A stretch of 24,946 nt of DNA, taken from positions 1-24,946 of the forward strand of contig DLGQ01000107.1 of NCBI GenBank assembly GCA_002482775.1. Direction: 5' to 3'. Under the pieces are notes generated by a model, which was not told where the DNA came from, did no database searches, and was given only the letters and a program-made list of their open reading frames with translations. This DNA comes from Flavobacteriales bacterium UBA7690. GTDB lineage: Bacteria; Bacteroidota; Bacteroidia; Flavobacteriales_F; PHOS-HE28. This document shows, piece after piece, positions 7,962-16,047 of the stretch (its first letter is position 1; every line of letters starts with the position of its first letter). The position numbers and the translations under genes were made by a program.

Positions 7962-8505
7962 GGGCGGAGAGCAAGGGTGAACGTTCGATCAGGACGGGGC
8001 GATCATCTTCGTAGATGTACTTCTCGCGTGTGATGATGACCTCTTCCACGGGTTCGTCCAACGCGCGGCCGAGGTAGCGGATCATCCACTGGCCCAAGGC
8101 TGTGGTGTCTTTCGGGTCGAAGGAAAGTTCTTCGCTCAGCTCCTGCTTCGTGCTCTGCGGAAGCCAACCGAAACGTTCCGCGATGAACGGTGCGAAGAGG
8201 TCATCGTAGTTCTGCGCGTCCAACCCTTCCAACCGGTACAGCGTGCTGAAGAACAACTCACCCGCATAGCGCGGCATGGCCTCCTGGGTCAGCGCCGAAC
8301 CGTTCACCGTGCAGGTAACGCGCACGTATTCATCAGCCGGGTGGATCTTGTCCGAATACATCCCGTAGAGGAAGAACGGGGTTACTTCAGCGGTGATCAG
8401 CTGCGCCGCTAGTTGGATCGCCGCGAAAGCAGCGAACGACCAACCCAACCAGCGATCGCGCCGGATCGACCGCCCCAGGAAAGTGGTGTTCCACCAGTTG
8501 CGCAT
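7948..8505 (-). CDS. Single-anchor protein of unknown function, partner of the HTTM-like gene
   Basis: I do not recognise a family. The 185-residue product begins MRNWWNTTFLGRSIRRDRW, basic and then one hydrophobic segment (GWSFAAFAAIQLAAQLI), followed by a soluble domain of about 140 residues that should lie outside the inner membrane. The soluble part contains EYVRVTCTVNGSALTQE and a C-terminal strand-like VEEVIITREKYIYED. I chose the ATG at 8505 because GAAAGG stands four bases before it and a possible -7 box lies just upstream; an in-frame ATG at 8553 would lie upstream of that box. It overlaps the next gene by 14 bases, so the two proteins probably act together. Confidence 0.7.
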   Translation of the reverse strand: MRNWWNTTFLGRSIRRDRWLGWSFAAFAAIQLAAQLITAEVTPFFLYGMYSDKIHPADEYVRVTCTVNGSALTQEAMPRYAGELFFSTLYRLEGLDAQNYDDLFAPFIAERFGWLPQSTKQELSEELSFDPKDTTALGQWMIRYLGRALDEPVEEVIITREKYIYEDDRPVLIERSPLLSAHVQR

Positions 8506-8523
8506 GCTGCCTTTCGTCGTGCG

Positions 8524-8531
8524 GAAAAGTA
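8524..8531 (-). promoter_or_regulatory. Possible -7 box for the three-gene membrane unit
   Basis: The minus strand reads TACTTTTC, matching TAnnTTT but not the final G. It stands 18 bases before the ATG at 8505 and favours that start over the upstream ATG at 8553. No good -33 TTG is visible. Confidence 0.3.
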
Positions 8532-8621
8532 CGCGCTCCGCACCCGATCGCACAGCCTGCCGTTGACACTTTCGCGCTGTTCCCCACGTTCTTCCTGCAT
8601 GACGGTCCGACTTTCGTCCTG

Positions 8622-9479
8622 ATGCAAAGGCTCGCGCTCCTTCTTCTACTCCTTCTCGGTAGTGTGCCCGTGTGGTCGCAAGGCCCGATGGGTCGTAAAC
8701 GTGCGGACATCATTCCACTGGAGGGCCAAGCCCGGCGGCTGGGTTGGTACGTGGCGCCCGGCGTCACGTACACGTTGTCGCGGTTCAAGGACAGCGAAGA
8801 GGAGGTGTTCCGTTCCAGCAGCACAGCGGGAGGCGATACTTCTTACACCGCTACCTACGATCCCAGCGGAAAGCTCGGCCTTTACTTGGAGGCCGGTGTA
8901 TCGTGGTACACGCGTGATCCGGTGATCGTGGATTACCTGGACATGGGCCTCGCCTACAAGAACCTGCGCGGTGCCGAGTCGTTCACCGGACGGTATGCAC
9001 GAACGGATAGTGTTACCGATCTGGCCGGGGAAGGGGACTTCGCGGAACGGATGCTCACGCTGCATTTCAACGCGAACAAGTTCATCCCCACCTGGCGCTA
9101 CCAGTTCGTGCAACTTTCACTAGGCCTCAACGCCGACTATCGTTTGGGCAGCGACTACAGCCATACCGGCGACTCTTTGATGAACAACCACACCTTCCCG
9201 CCGGACCTCTGGGGCCAGGTGCATTTCAAACTAGGCTACGGATTCAAGGTCACGGGCAAGTTGCTCATCATCCCCGCGATCGAAACGCCGATCTTCAGCG
9301 TTGCGCCGGAAGATGATGGCCGCTTCGGCGCATTGCGCTGGTTCAGCAGCGACCACCGCCCGTTGATCTTCAGCGTGCGTTTCCTTTTCCTACGCGCCCG
9401 CAAAGGCTTCGATTGCCCGCCGCCCATCAAGCACAGTGGGCAGATGAAGACCTACAAACAGGACGGGTATCATCCGTGA
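8622..9479 (+). CDS. Exported protein, probable outer-membrane barrel
   Basis: I do not recognise a named family. The 285-residue product starts with a strong signal peptide (MQRLALLLLLLLGSVPVWSQ). The mature part has the strand and turn pattern of a porin-like barrel: WYVAPGVTYTLSRF, KLGLYLEAGVSWYT, DMGLAYKNL, WRYQFVQLSLGLNADYRLG, VHFKLGYGFKVTGKLLIIPAIETPIF and LIFSVRFLFLRA. The last 25 residues (basic, then KTYKQDGYHP) are not barrel-like. It is divergent from the membrane unit at 8505 and its stop faces that of the MBL hydrolase 25 bases away, so it is probably a single-gene transcript. Confidence 0.7.
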   Translation: MQRLALLLLLLLGSVPVWSQGPMGRKRADIIPLEGQARRLGWYVAPGVTYTLSRFKDSEEEVFRSSSTAGGDTSYTATYDPSGKLGLYLEAGVSWYTRDPVIVDYLDMGLAYKNLRGAESFTGRYARTDSVTDLAGEGDFAERMLTLHFNANKFIPTWRYQFVQLSLGLNADYRLGSDYSHTGDSLMNNHTFPPDLWGQVHFKLGYGFKVTGKLLIIPAIETPIFSVAPEDDGRFGALRWFSSDHRPLIFSVRFLFLRARKGFDCPPPIKHSGQMKTYKQDGYHP

Positions 9480-9504
9480 TGCTCTTGCTCCTGCTCCTCA
9501 AGCC

Positions 9505-10140
9505 CTACTTCAAGAACGGATTGCTCCGCTTCTCCCGACCAATGGTGGTAGCAGGTCCGTGACCGCTGTGTATCGTCACGTCATCGCCTAGTGGGAAGAG
9601 TTGCTCTCTAATGCTCTTCAACAAGGTGTCCATGTCGCCGCCGGGAAGATCCACACGGCCCACGCTATTCTGGAAAAGCACGTCTCCGCTCACCACGAAT
9701 TTCTCCGCTTCGCTGTAGAAGGCGATGTGCCCCGGGGCATGACCCGGCACGAAAAGCACTTTCAATTCATCCTGCCCGATCCGGATGGTCTCACCTGCTT
9801 GGATGAAGCCCTTCGGTTCCGGCGCTGGATCATACGGGATGCCGTACATGCTCGCCGTGCGCTCACCACCTTTCAGGATCCGCAGGTCTTCTTGGTGCAG
9901 TTCCGGGGCCAGTCCGTAGCGCTTGTGCATCCAAGCACAGCCGAGGATATGGTCGATGTGGGCGTGGGTGAGCACAAGACGGATCGGGGTGAGCCCGTTC
10001 TTGGTCAGGAAGTCCGCTAGCTCGCGTTCCTCGCTGCTATTCCAGCAGCCTGGATCCACCACGATGGCCTCCTTGCCGTCGTGGATCACGTACGTATTCT
10101 CCTGGAACGGGTTGAAGGTGAACTTGGAAACTCTCAGCAT
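9505..10140 (-). CDS. MBL-fold metallo-hydrolase, glyoxalase II-like
   Basis: This is a 211-residue cytoplasmic hydrolase of the metallo-beta-lactamase fold. The metal-binding motif THAHIDH gives His59, His61, Asp63 and His64. VPGHAPGHIAF (His134 or His138), SGDVLF (Asp153) and IHSGHGP (His194) supply the remaining ligands, so the two-metal site looks complete. Its length is that of the short glyoxalase II-like proteins (YcbL type), which lack the C-terminal helical domain that recognises glutathione in true glyoxalase II. Hydroxyacyl-thioester hydrolysis is therefore plausible but the substrate is unknown. It is transcribed away from the large gene at 10208, with a consensus -7 box 49 bases before its ATG. 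Confidence 0.85.
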   Translation of the reverse strand: MLRVSKFTFNPFQENTYVIHDGKEAIVVDPGCWNSSEERELADFLTKNGLTPIRLVLTHAHIDHILGCAWMHKRYGLAPELHQEDLRILKGGERTASMYGIPYDPAPEPKGFIQAGETIRIGQDELKVLFVPGHAPGHIAFYSEAEKFVVSGDVLFQNSVGRVDLPGGDMDTLLKSIREQLFPLGDDVTIHSGHGPATTIGREKRSNPFLK

Positions 10141-10189
10141 GGCCGGAAAAGCCCGAAATTCGCACCATTGCGCTCGGATGCGGGCGGCC

Positions 10190-10197
10190 CAAAGCTA
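10190..10197 (-). promoter_or_regulatory. Bacteroidota-type -7 box of the MBL hydrolase gene
   Basis: The minus strand reads TAGCTTTG, an exact match to TAnnTTTG, 49 bases before the ATG at 10140. A weaker plus-strand candidate (TAACTTCA, 10196-10203) touches it and could serve the divergent gene. No -33 TTG is apparent for either. Confidence 0.5.
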
Positions 10198-10207
10198 ACT
10201 TCAACCT

Positions 10208-13200
10208 GTGCTCGCCCTTCTCCGCCTCCCGCTCCGCCGCTGCATCGCCTTGTTCTTGGTGATGAGCTGTGCGCCGCTGGCCTTCGCGCAGTTCTATTCG
10301 GGATCGCAGCAGGAGTATGGGAAGAACCGCGTGCAGTACCAGGAATTCCTCTGGCAGCAGTACCGGTTCAAGGACATGGAGGTTTTCTTCTACAAGGAAG
10401 GACGCGATGTGGCCCGGTACGTGGCGCAGTCCGCCGTGGGACACCAGAAGGAACTTGAGCAACAGTTCGATTTCGCCTTGGACGAACGCCTGCAGTTCAT
10501 CGTCTACAACTCGCTCACCGATTTCCGCCAGAGCAACATCGGAATCGCTGGGGTGGATGGCCAGCAGAACATCGGCGGCCTCACCCGCATCGTGGGCACC
10601 AAGATCTTCGTGTATTTCGAAGGGGACCACGCCCTGCTCGATCGGCAGATCCGCTCCGGCATCGCACACGTGATCATCGATCAGATGATGTTCGGGGGCA
10701 ACTGGCGCGACATGCTGAAGAGCTCCACCTTCATGAGCCTGCCGCAGTGGTACACCGATGGGGTGATCTCCTACTTCTCCCAACCGTGGGATGCCACGCT
10801 CAACAACCGCATCCGAGACCGGGTGATGGATGGCCGGTTCGACAAGTTCAATCGATTGGAAGGGGATGATGCCAAATACGCCGGACATATGATCTGGAAG
10901 TACGTGGCCGATGTCTATGGCCCCGGGGTGATCCCGAACATCCTCTACATGACCCGTGTGAGCCGCAACCCCGAAAGTGGCTTCCTGTTCGTGCTCGGCG
11001 TTTCACTGAAGACGTTGACGAAAGAATGCGTGGAATACAACAAGGCACGCTTCGGCGAAGAAGACCGGTTCCGGAAGGAGATCGCGTTGGAGGCGCTGCC
11101 CATCAAAACGAAGAAGTCGCGCACCTACAGCGAATTCAAACAAAGCCCCAACGGCCGCTACCTCGCATGGGTAAGCAACGAGCTGGGCCAGTACAAGGTG
11201 TGGATCTACGAGCCGGCCACCAAGAAGTTGCGCCGCATCGTGAAAGGGGAGAAGAAGCTGGATCGTATCATCGACAAGAGCTTCCCCATCCTCGCCTGGC
11301 ACCCCAGCAGCCAAGCGCTCAGCTATGCCGTGGAGCGGAAGGGCGACTTGTTCCTGCGCACTTATACGCTGGACGACAAGAAGACCGTGGAGAAGCCAGT
11401 GCTGATGTTGAAGAAGATCCTGAGCATGGCCTACAGCGACGACGGCCGCAACATGGTCTTCAGCGCCGTGCGCGAAGGCCGCACCGATCTCTACTATTAC
11501 CACGTCATCGGCAACCGCCAAGAACAGTTGACAGATGACCAGTTCGATGACCTGGAGCCGCGTTTCGTGGATGCCGGAAAGCGCATCATCTTCAGCAGCG
11601 ACAGGCCCGATGACACCCTGCGTACCAACGCTGACGTGGCCTTGGTGCACGGCAGCAAGGATATTTTCCTGTTCGATCTGGAGTCGCGTTCGCGCTTGTT
11701 GACACGCCTGACCAACACACCCGGTGCGAACGAGACACAACCCGCTCAGTTCGACAGTGCGAACTATGTTTTCCTCAGCGATGTGGACGGCATCCGTAAC
11801 CGGTTCCTCGTCCGGTATGATAGTACCATCAGCTTCATCGATACCACGGTGCATTACCGCTACTTCACGGTGGAGGAACGCAAAACGGACCTGCGTCGCT
11901 CCATCCTGGAACAGGACATCAATGCCAAATACGGCCGCTACTCGCAGGTGCAATTCCGCGATGGCCGATACCATTTCTACACGGGCCGCACGGCGGAAGA
12001 ACGTCTCGCCGGTGCTGCTGGACGGACAGGCGAGGATCCAGCCACGCGAGATGCCGCCAACCCCACCTCGCTCTCCAACGACATGAGCCCCGTGGTGAAA
12101 GTGGATCCCCAGTTCCCACGACCGAAAGGCGACAAGGCGATCGACGTGCGCAACTATGTGTTCTCGGATGAGGCCGGGCCCAACGGACAACCGGATCGCA
12201 AGGCACCGCCGGGTAGGAATGCACCCGTGGCTGTGAAGTCCGCAGCGGATACCACGAAGGCCAAGCCATTCGCCTATCCTGACCAGCGCAACTACAACCT
12301 CAACTTCGCCATCGATGGTGTGGTGACGCAGGTGGACAACAGTTTCTCCAACCAGTTCTACCAACCGTTCACCGGGCCGAACGCGCTGAACCCCGGCTTG
12401 AGCGGCCTTACACGCATGGGGGTGAGCGACCTGTTCGAAGACCACAAGATCGTCGGTGGGTTCCGCCTGGCGTTGGACTTGAACAATAACGACTACCTAC
12501 TGGCCTACGAGAACCTCAAACGCCGGTTGGATAAACGGATCTCGTTCCAACGCCAAGCCTACCAAGGCCTCGGCGACTTCGGTGTGGTGAAGGTGCATAC
12601 GCACAACGTGCGCTACCAGATCAGTTGGCCCTTCAGCGAATTGGCCAGCCTGCGCGCTTCGGTGATGTACCGCAACGATCGCTACGTGCTCCAAGCCATC
12701 GATCCGCTCAGCCTGCGTGCAGCCAATTCGTTCGACCACATGGCCGGTGGAAAGCTGGAGTACGTGTACGATAGTTCCATGCCGCGTGGGCTCAACCTAT
12801 GGACAGGTTGGAAATTGAAGTTCTTCGCCGAGTACTACCAGCAGCCCGAGGACCGCAGCGATATGCAGGTGGTGGGCATGGACTTGCGCCATTCGTTGCG
12901 GATCCACCGCGAGATGATCTGGGTGACCCGCCTCGCCGGAAGCAGCTCTTTCGGCAACCGCAAGGTGGCGTACTTCCTCGGTGGCGTGGATAACTGGCTC
13001 TTCGCTAAGGTGGACAACTCCATCCCCATCGATTACTCCCAGAACTACTTCTACCAATCCATGGCGGTGCCCATGCGTGGCTTCTTCTACAACGCACGCA
13101 ACGGTACCAGCTTCGGCGTCTTCAATACGGAAGTGCGTGTGCCCATCTTCCGTTACCTCATCAACGGACCGATCCGTTCCGATGTGCTCCACAATTTCCA

Positions 13201-13465
13201 AGTGGTCGGTTTCGGCGATGTCGGTGCAGCGTGGACCGGCAGTGATCCATACTCGGAGGACAACACCTTCAACCGTGTCGTCATCCGGCGGAACCCGCTT
13301 ACGATCACGCTGGTCAACAAGCGCGAACCGATCCTGGCGGCCTACGGCTTCGGTCTGCGGACACGGTTGCTCGGGTATTTCGTACGCGCGGATTGGGCCT
13401 GGGGAGTGGATGATGGGGTGGTGCAGCCACGTGTTTTCCACTTCTCACTAAGCCTGGATATCTGA
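10208..13465 (+). CDS. Large exported protein: degenerate peptidase-MA-like, beta-propeller and barrel domains
   Basis: The 1085-residue product has a signal peptide ending at about Ala27 (SCAPLAFA before QFYSG). Residues 30-270 resemble a gluzincin (peptidase MA/M1-like) domain, but the zinc site is lost: HVIID at 154-158 stands where HExxH is expected, and LPQWYTDG near 178-185 has Asp for the usual glutamate. Residues about 300-600 hold PD40/TolB-type propeller repeats (SPNGRYLAWVSNELG, YSDDGRNMVFSAVREG, GKRIIFSSDRPDD). A proline-rich linker follows at 600-690, then a strand-rich C-terminal barrel of nearly 400 residues. It is probably a surface or outer-membrane protein. The start is a GTG: an in-frame TAA at 10196 excludes anything further upstream and the next ATG would cut the signal peptide. 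Its TGA overlaps the next ATG (TGATG). Confidence 0.85.
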   Translation: MLALLRLPLRRCIALFLVMSCAPLAFAQFYSGSQQEYGKNRVQYQEFLWQQYRFKDMEVFFYKEGRDVARYVAQSAVGHQKELEQQFDFALDERLQFIVYNSLTDFRQSNIGIAGVDGQQNIGGLTRIVGTKIFVYFEGDHALLDRQIRSGIAHVIIDQMMFGGNWRDMLKSSTFMSLPQWYTDGVISYFSQPWDATLNNRIRDRVMDGRFDKFNRLEGDDAKYAGHMIWKYVADVYGPGVIPNILYMTRVSRNPESGFLFVLGVSLKTLTKECVEYNKARFGEEDRFRKEIALEALPIKTKKSRTYSEFKQSPNGRYLAWVSNELGQYKVWIYEPATKKLRRIVKGEKKLDRIIDKSFPILAWHPSSQALSYAVERKGDLFLRTYTLDDKKTVEKPVLMLKKILSMAYSDDGRNMVFSAVREGRTDLYYYHVIGNRQEQLTDDQFDDLEPRFVDAGKRIIFSSDRPDDTLRTNADVALVHGSKDIFLFDLESRSRLLTRLTNTPGANETQPAQFDSANYVFLSDVDGIRNRFLVRYDSTISFIDTTVHYRYFTVEERKTDLRRSILEQDINAKYGRYSQVQFRDGRYHFYTGRTAEERLAGAAGRTGEDPATRDAANPTSLSNDMSPVVKVDPQFPRPKGDKAIDVRNYVFSDEAGPNGQPDRKAPPGRNAPVAVKSAADTTKAKPFAYPDQRNYNLNFAIDGVVTQVDNSFSNQFYQPFTGPNALNPGLSGLTRMGVSDLFEDHKIVGGFRLALDLNNNDYLLAYENLKRRLDKRISFQRQAYQGLGDFGVVKVHTHNVRYQISWPFSELASLRASVMYRNDRYVLQAIDPLSLRAANSFDHMAGGKLEYVYDSSMPRGLNLWTGWKLKFFAEYYQQPEDRSDMQVVGMDLRHSLRIHREMIWVTRLAGSSSFGNRKVAYFLGGVDNWLFAKVDNSIPIDYSQNYFYQSMAVPMRGFFYNARNGTSFGVFNTEVRVPIFRYLINGPIRSDVLHNFQVVGFGDVGAAWTGSDPYSEDNTFNRVVIRRNPLTITLVNKREPILAAYGFGLRTRLLGYFVRADWAWGVDDGVVQPRVFHFSLSLDI

Positions 13466-13839
13466 TGTCGATCGACACCAACTCCGTGCTCCTGTTACTT
13501 CTCGTTGGCATCATGGCCGGGGTGCTCAGTGGATTCGTCGGTATCGGTGGCGGGATCATCATGGTGCCCGCATTGGTATGGCTGTTGGGCTATACGCAGC
13601 ACCAAGCGCAAGGCACCAGTCTCGCCGTGTTGATGTTGCCCGTGGTGTTCCTCGCCGTGCGCAACTACTACAAGGCCGGCATGATAGACCCCAAGGTGGT
13701 GTTGGTGATCGCGGCAGCATTCGTGATAGGATCCTACTTCGGCAGCAAATGGTCGCTGGCCTTGCCCATGGAAACCGTGCGCAAGATCTTCGGCGGCGTC
13801 ACCCTGCTCATCGCGCTCAAACTCATCTTCGGGAAGTGA
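13465..13839 (+). CDS. Half-size TauE/SafE (TSUP) permease
   Basis: This is a 124-residue membrane protein with four hydrophobic segments and the TSUP signature: GVLSGFVGIGGGIIMVPAL, with its glycine-rich re-entrant motif, then HQAQGTSLAVLM and AAFVIGSYFGSKWSLALP. Family members are usually about 250 residues with two such repeats; only one is present, and the sequence ends cleanly at LIFGK. Single-repeat members are known and are thought to pair up. The family exports or imports small organosulfur compounds and organic anions; the substrate here is unknown. Its ATG overlaps the stop of the large gene by one base, and its stop overlaps the GTG of the amidohydrolase, so all three are translationally coupled. 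Confidence 0.88.
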   Translation: MSIDTNSVLLLLLVGIMAGVLSGFVGIGGGIIMVPALVWLLGYTQHQAQGTSLAVLMLPVVFLAVRNYYKAGMIDPKVVLVIAAAFVIGSYFGSKWSLALPMETVRKIFGGVTLLIALKLIFGK

Positions 13840-15047
13840 TCGATCGTATCAAGACCACCATCGCCAGCCTGCACACCGACATGGTGAAGTGGCGGCGACA
13901 CCTACATCAACATCCCGAACTCTCGTTCCACGAGACCAACACGGTGCGCTTCGTGGTGGAGAAGCTCCGCAGCGAAGGCATCGAAGTGCGCGACGGTGTG
14001 GGGAAGCTCACCCCGGAGGCACCCGGCACAGGAGCCATCGCGATCGTGCGTGGCGAAAAGAGGAAAAGTGAAGCGTGCATCGCCATCCGCGCCGATCTGG
14101 ACGCATTGCCGATCACCGAAGTGGGTAAGGAGGCCTTTTGCTCCCAGAACCCTGGCGTGATGCATGCGTGCGGACATGATGCGCATACCACCATGGTGCT
14201 TGGCGCGGGCATCGCGTTACATCGCCTGCGTAAGGAGTGGAGCGGCAATGTGATGCTGGTGTTCCAACCCGGTGAAGAGAAGGAACCGGGCGGCGCATCA
14301 TTACTGGTGAAGGAGGGCGTGCTGAAGGATCCGACACCCGCAGGGATCCTTGGGCAGCATGTTACGCCCGAACTACCGATCGGCAAATTGGGCTTCCGTT
14401 CCGGTGCTTTCATGGCCGCCGCGGACGAGCTGTATATCACCGTACAAGGACGCGGTGGTCACGCAGGGTCACCGCACCTCTGTATCGATCCTGTTCCTAT
14501 CGCAGCACAACTGATCCTCGCGTTGCAACAAGTGGTAAGCCGGCGCAACAAGCCCGGTCAACCCATGGTGCTCTCGCTGGGAAAGGTGGTCGCGAACGGT
14601 GCCACCAACATCATTCCCGACGAGGTACGTATCGAGGGGACCATGCGCACCTTCGATGAAGCGTGGCGTTCAGAACTGCACACCATGCTACCCGAGCTCG
14701 GTCGCGGCATCTGCGAAGGCCTCGGCGCAACCGTGGATTTCCGCATCGTGAAGGGTTCTCCCGTGGTGAAGAACGATCCCGAGCTGAATGCACGCATCCG
14801 TGCTGCTGCGGTGCGTTTCATCGGCGAAGACAACATCGTGGACATGGACATCCGCATGGGTGCCGAGGACTTCGCCTACTACACACACGTGATGCCCGGT
14901 TGTTTCTTCCGCCTCGGAACCGGAAATCCAGCGAAAGCCGGCACCCAGAGCGGCCTGCACCGCGCCGAGTTCGACATCGATGAGGATGCGCTCGCGATAG
15001 GGGCGGGGATGATGGCGTGGGGGGCTGTTGCGGAGCTTGGTGGCTGA
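13836..15047 (+). CDS. M20D-family amidohydrolase (N-acyl amino acid hydrolase type)
   Basis: This is a 403-residue metal-dependent amidohydrolase of the AbgB / hippurate hydrolase / IAA-amino-acid hydrolase group. The metal ligands can be placed: Cys112 and His114 in MHACGHDAHTT, Glu148 in QPGEEKEPGGA, His175 in GQHVTP and His375 in SGLHRAEF. RRHLHQHPELSF near the N-terminus and GRGGHAGSPH in the lid domain are also typical. I chose the GTG at 13836, giving MIDRIKTTIASL, because it overlaps the permease stop (GTGA) and restores the N-terminal helix normal in the family; the ATG at 13878 would remove it. Members cleave N-acyl amino acids or aminoacyl conjugates, so the permease beside it could move the substrate or product. 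That link is an inference. Confidence 0.9.
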   Translation: MIDRIKTTIASLHTDMVKWRRHLHQHPELSFHETNTVRFVVEKLRSEGIEVRDGVGKLTPEAPGTGAIAIVRGEKRKSEACIAIRADLDALPITEVGKEAFCSQNPGVMHACGHDAHTTMVLGAGIALHRLRKEWSGNVMLVFQPGEEKEPGGASLLVKEGVLKDPTPAGILGQHVTPELPIGKLGFRSGAFMAAADELYITVQGRGGHAGSPHLCIDPVPIAAQLILALQQVVSRRNKPGQPMVLSLGKVVANGATNIIPDEVRIEGTMRTFDEAWRSELHTMLPELGRGICEGLGATVDFRIVKGSPVVKNDPELNARIRAAAVRFIGEDNIVDMDIRMGAEDFAYYTHVMPGCFFRLGTGNPAKAGTQSGLHRAEFDIDEDALAIGAGMMAWGAVAELGG

Positions 15048-15113
15048 GCGCTCAGGTCACGATCATCAGGGATCGGGGTAACTTCCTGCGAAAGTGGATC
15101 GACCGGAATGGTC

Positions 15114-15140
15114 ACGCCGCTCGTGAGCCGTCTGCGGCGT
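15114..15140. terminator. Weak hairpin between the convergent amidohydrolase and toxin genes
   Basis: ACGCCGC (15114-15120) pairs perfectly with GCGGCGT (15134-15140) around a 13-base loop. There is no T-run on either strand. It abuts the toxin stop codon and may mark the end of one or both convergent transcripts. Confidence 0.3.
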
Positions 15141-15433
15141 CAGAAGGGCTTTGACTTCGGATCACGCTTGCCGTGCCAAATGGACAATACGTTGATGGCT
15201 GTTTCCGTGAATGAATAGTACAGCAGATGATCGCCAATGCCTTTCGCACGCACTTCGAGATCGCTAGTCTGCCTCCCCAGTTCAGGATGGACCGCGATAA
15301 CGCGTAAGGCGCTACGGAACATACCGTCCAACTTCTTGCTGTAGCGTATTGACCCGGTGCGGTCGAGCCAGTAGCTCAGGGTCTCCAACCGTTCATGCTG
15401 GGCATTCTCGGACCAAACTATTCGCCGAGCCAT
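15140..15433 (-). CDS. RelE/ParE-family toxin
   Basis: This is a 97-residue basic protein with the typical ParE layout: N-terminal strand RRIVWSENAQ, a helical pair (RLETLSYWLDRTGSIRYSKKL, in part), the turn HPELGRQTSD, and the C-terminal strands VRAKGIGDHLLYYSF, INVLSIWHGKRDP. The final arginine-containing IWHGKRDP segment is characteristic. ParE proteins poison DNA gyrase and RelE proteins cut mRNA on the ribosome; the sequence does not settle which, although the layout leans to ParE. The start overlaps the antitoxin by 16 bases and the frame is uninterrupted, in contrast to the broken toxin at the left end of the window. Confidence 0.85.
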   Translation of the reverse strand: MARRIVWSENAQHERLETLSYWLDRTGSIRYSKKLDGMFRSALRVIAVHPELGRQTSDLEVRAKGIGDHLLYYSFTETAINVLSIWHGKRDPKSKPF

Positions 15434-15654
15434 TCATCAACCGCCTTATTGGCTTGACGTTCGGAGAGGGTGCGCCCGGCCTTGATGTCCTTCTTGCCGC
15501 GTTCCACCGAAGCTTGTTGCACCTTGGAAAGTTCCAAAGGTTCCAGTTTGGATGCGTCCAGTCCCATCAATCTGTATGCTTCGCGCAACAATGCACCGTC
15601 CCGCGATCGCTGGATGCGGTCGATCAAGCGTTTCTTCAGTTCAATGTCGGACAT
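15418..15654 (-). CDS. Antitoxin of the ParE-like toxin
   Basis: This is a 78-residue helical, charged protein. It begins MSDIELKKRLIDRIQRS and continues through DGALLREAYRLMGLD to a C-terminal segment rich in lysine and glutamate (VERGKKDIKAGRTLSER). It precedes the toxin with a 16-base overlap, the usual order in which the antitoxin is made first. TAGTTTAG on the minus strand at 15681-15674 is a weak -7 candidate 19 bases before the ATG, so the pair may be transcribed separately from the DUF7668-like gene whose stop lies 57 bases upstream. The assignment rests on position, size and composition. Confidence 0.8.
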   Translation of the reverse strand: MSDIELKKRLIDRIQRSRDGALLREAYRLMGLDASKLEPLELSKVQQASVERGKKDIKAGRTLSERQANKAVDEWLGE

Positions 15655-15711
15655 GATGCACCAGCGTATTGCGCTAAACTAATACGGATCGGATGGATCT
15701 CCGAGGGTGGA

Positions 15712-16047
15712 TCAGCTCACGATGATATCGTCCACCTCGATCACCGGCGCTCCGTCCTTGCTGTGAACGGTGAGTTCCACGCTGTTGGATGTGCGTCCGC
15801 GTGCCGTCCACAGTTCCAGCTTCACATTAAACGCTCCGGGCCAATTACGTACCGGCGATATGCGCAGATCACGCCACACATTGTCTGGCGGCATCACGAG
15901 TGCGCTACCCATGTCGTCCAACGCAGCTTCCATATCGTCCGCGCTCAAGCGCGTGCCGTTGGTGGCTTTTTCCAACTCATCGAAACGACGCTCCACGAGC
16001 AACTTCATCACGTGTTTGGCCACCAAGCCTAGTTCGTTCGGGCTCAT
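15712..16047 (-). CDS. Small protein, DUF7668-like
   Basis: This is a 111-residue cytoplasmic protein without signal or membrane segments. An N-terminal helical half (NELGLVAKHVMKLLVERRFD) is followed by a strand-rich half with VWRDLRISPVRNW, FNVKLELWTARGRTSN and VELTVHSKDG. It recalls the uncharacterised DUF7668 proteins, though I give that name from memory of the family pattern only. The ATG overlaps the stop of the sterol-desaturase-family gene (ATGA), so its translation is coupled to it. A second copy of its first 28 codons lies upstream of that gene at 16832-16915, so this locus has undergone duplication. Function is unknown; the EVDDIIVS tail is intact. Confidence 0.75.
   Translation of the reverse strand: MSPNELGLVAKHVMKLLVERRFDELEKATNGTRLSADDMEAALDDMGSALVMPPDNVWRDLRISPVRNWPGAFNVKLELWTARGRTSNSVELTVHSKDGAPVIEVDDIIVS

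Noticed and set aside
11003..12445. 480-codon minus-strand open frame opposite the large propeller protein.
   Set aside because: It is the mirror of a strongly supported coding frame, with a composition full of His, Val and Glu typical of antisense translations.
13578..13835. Upstream in-frame extension of the amidohydrolase from an ATG at 13578.
   Set aside because: It overlaps the TauE/SafE gene in another frame and reads as arginine-rich nonsense. The GTG at 13836 fits the family start.
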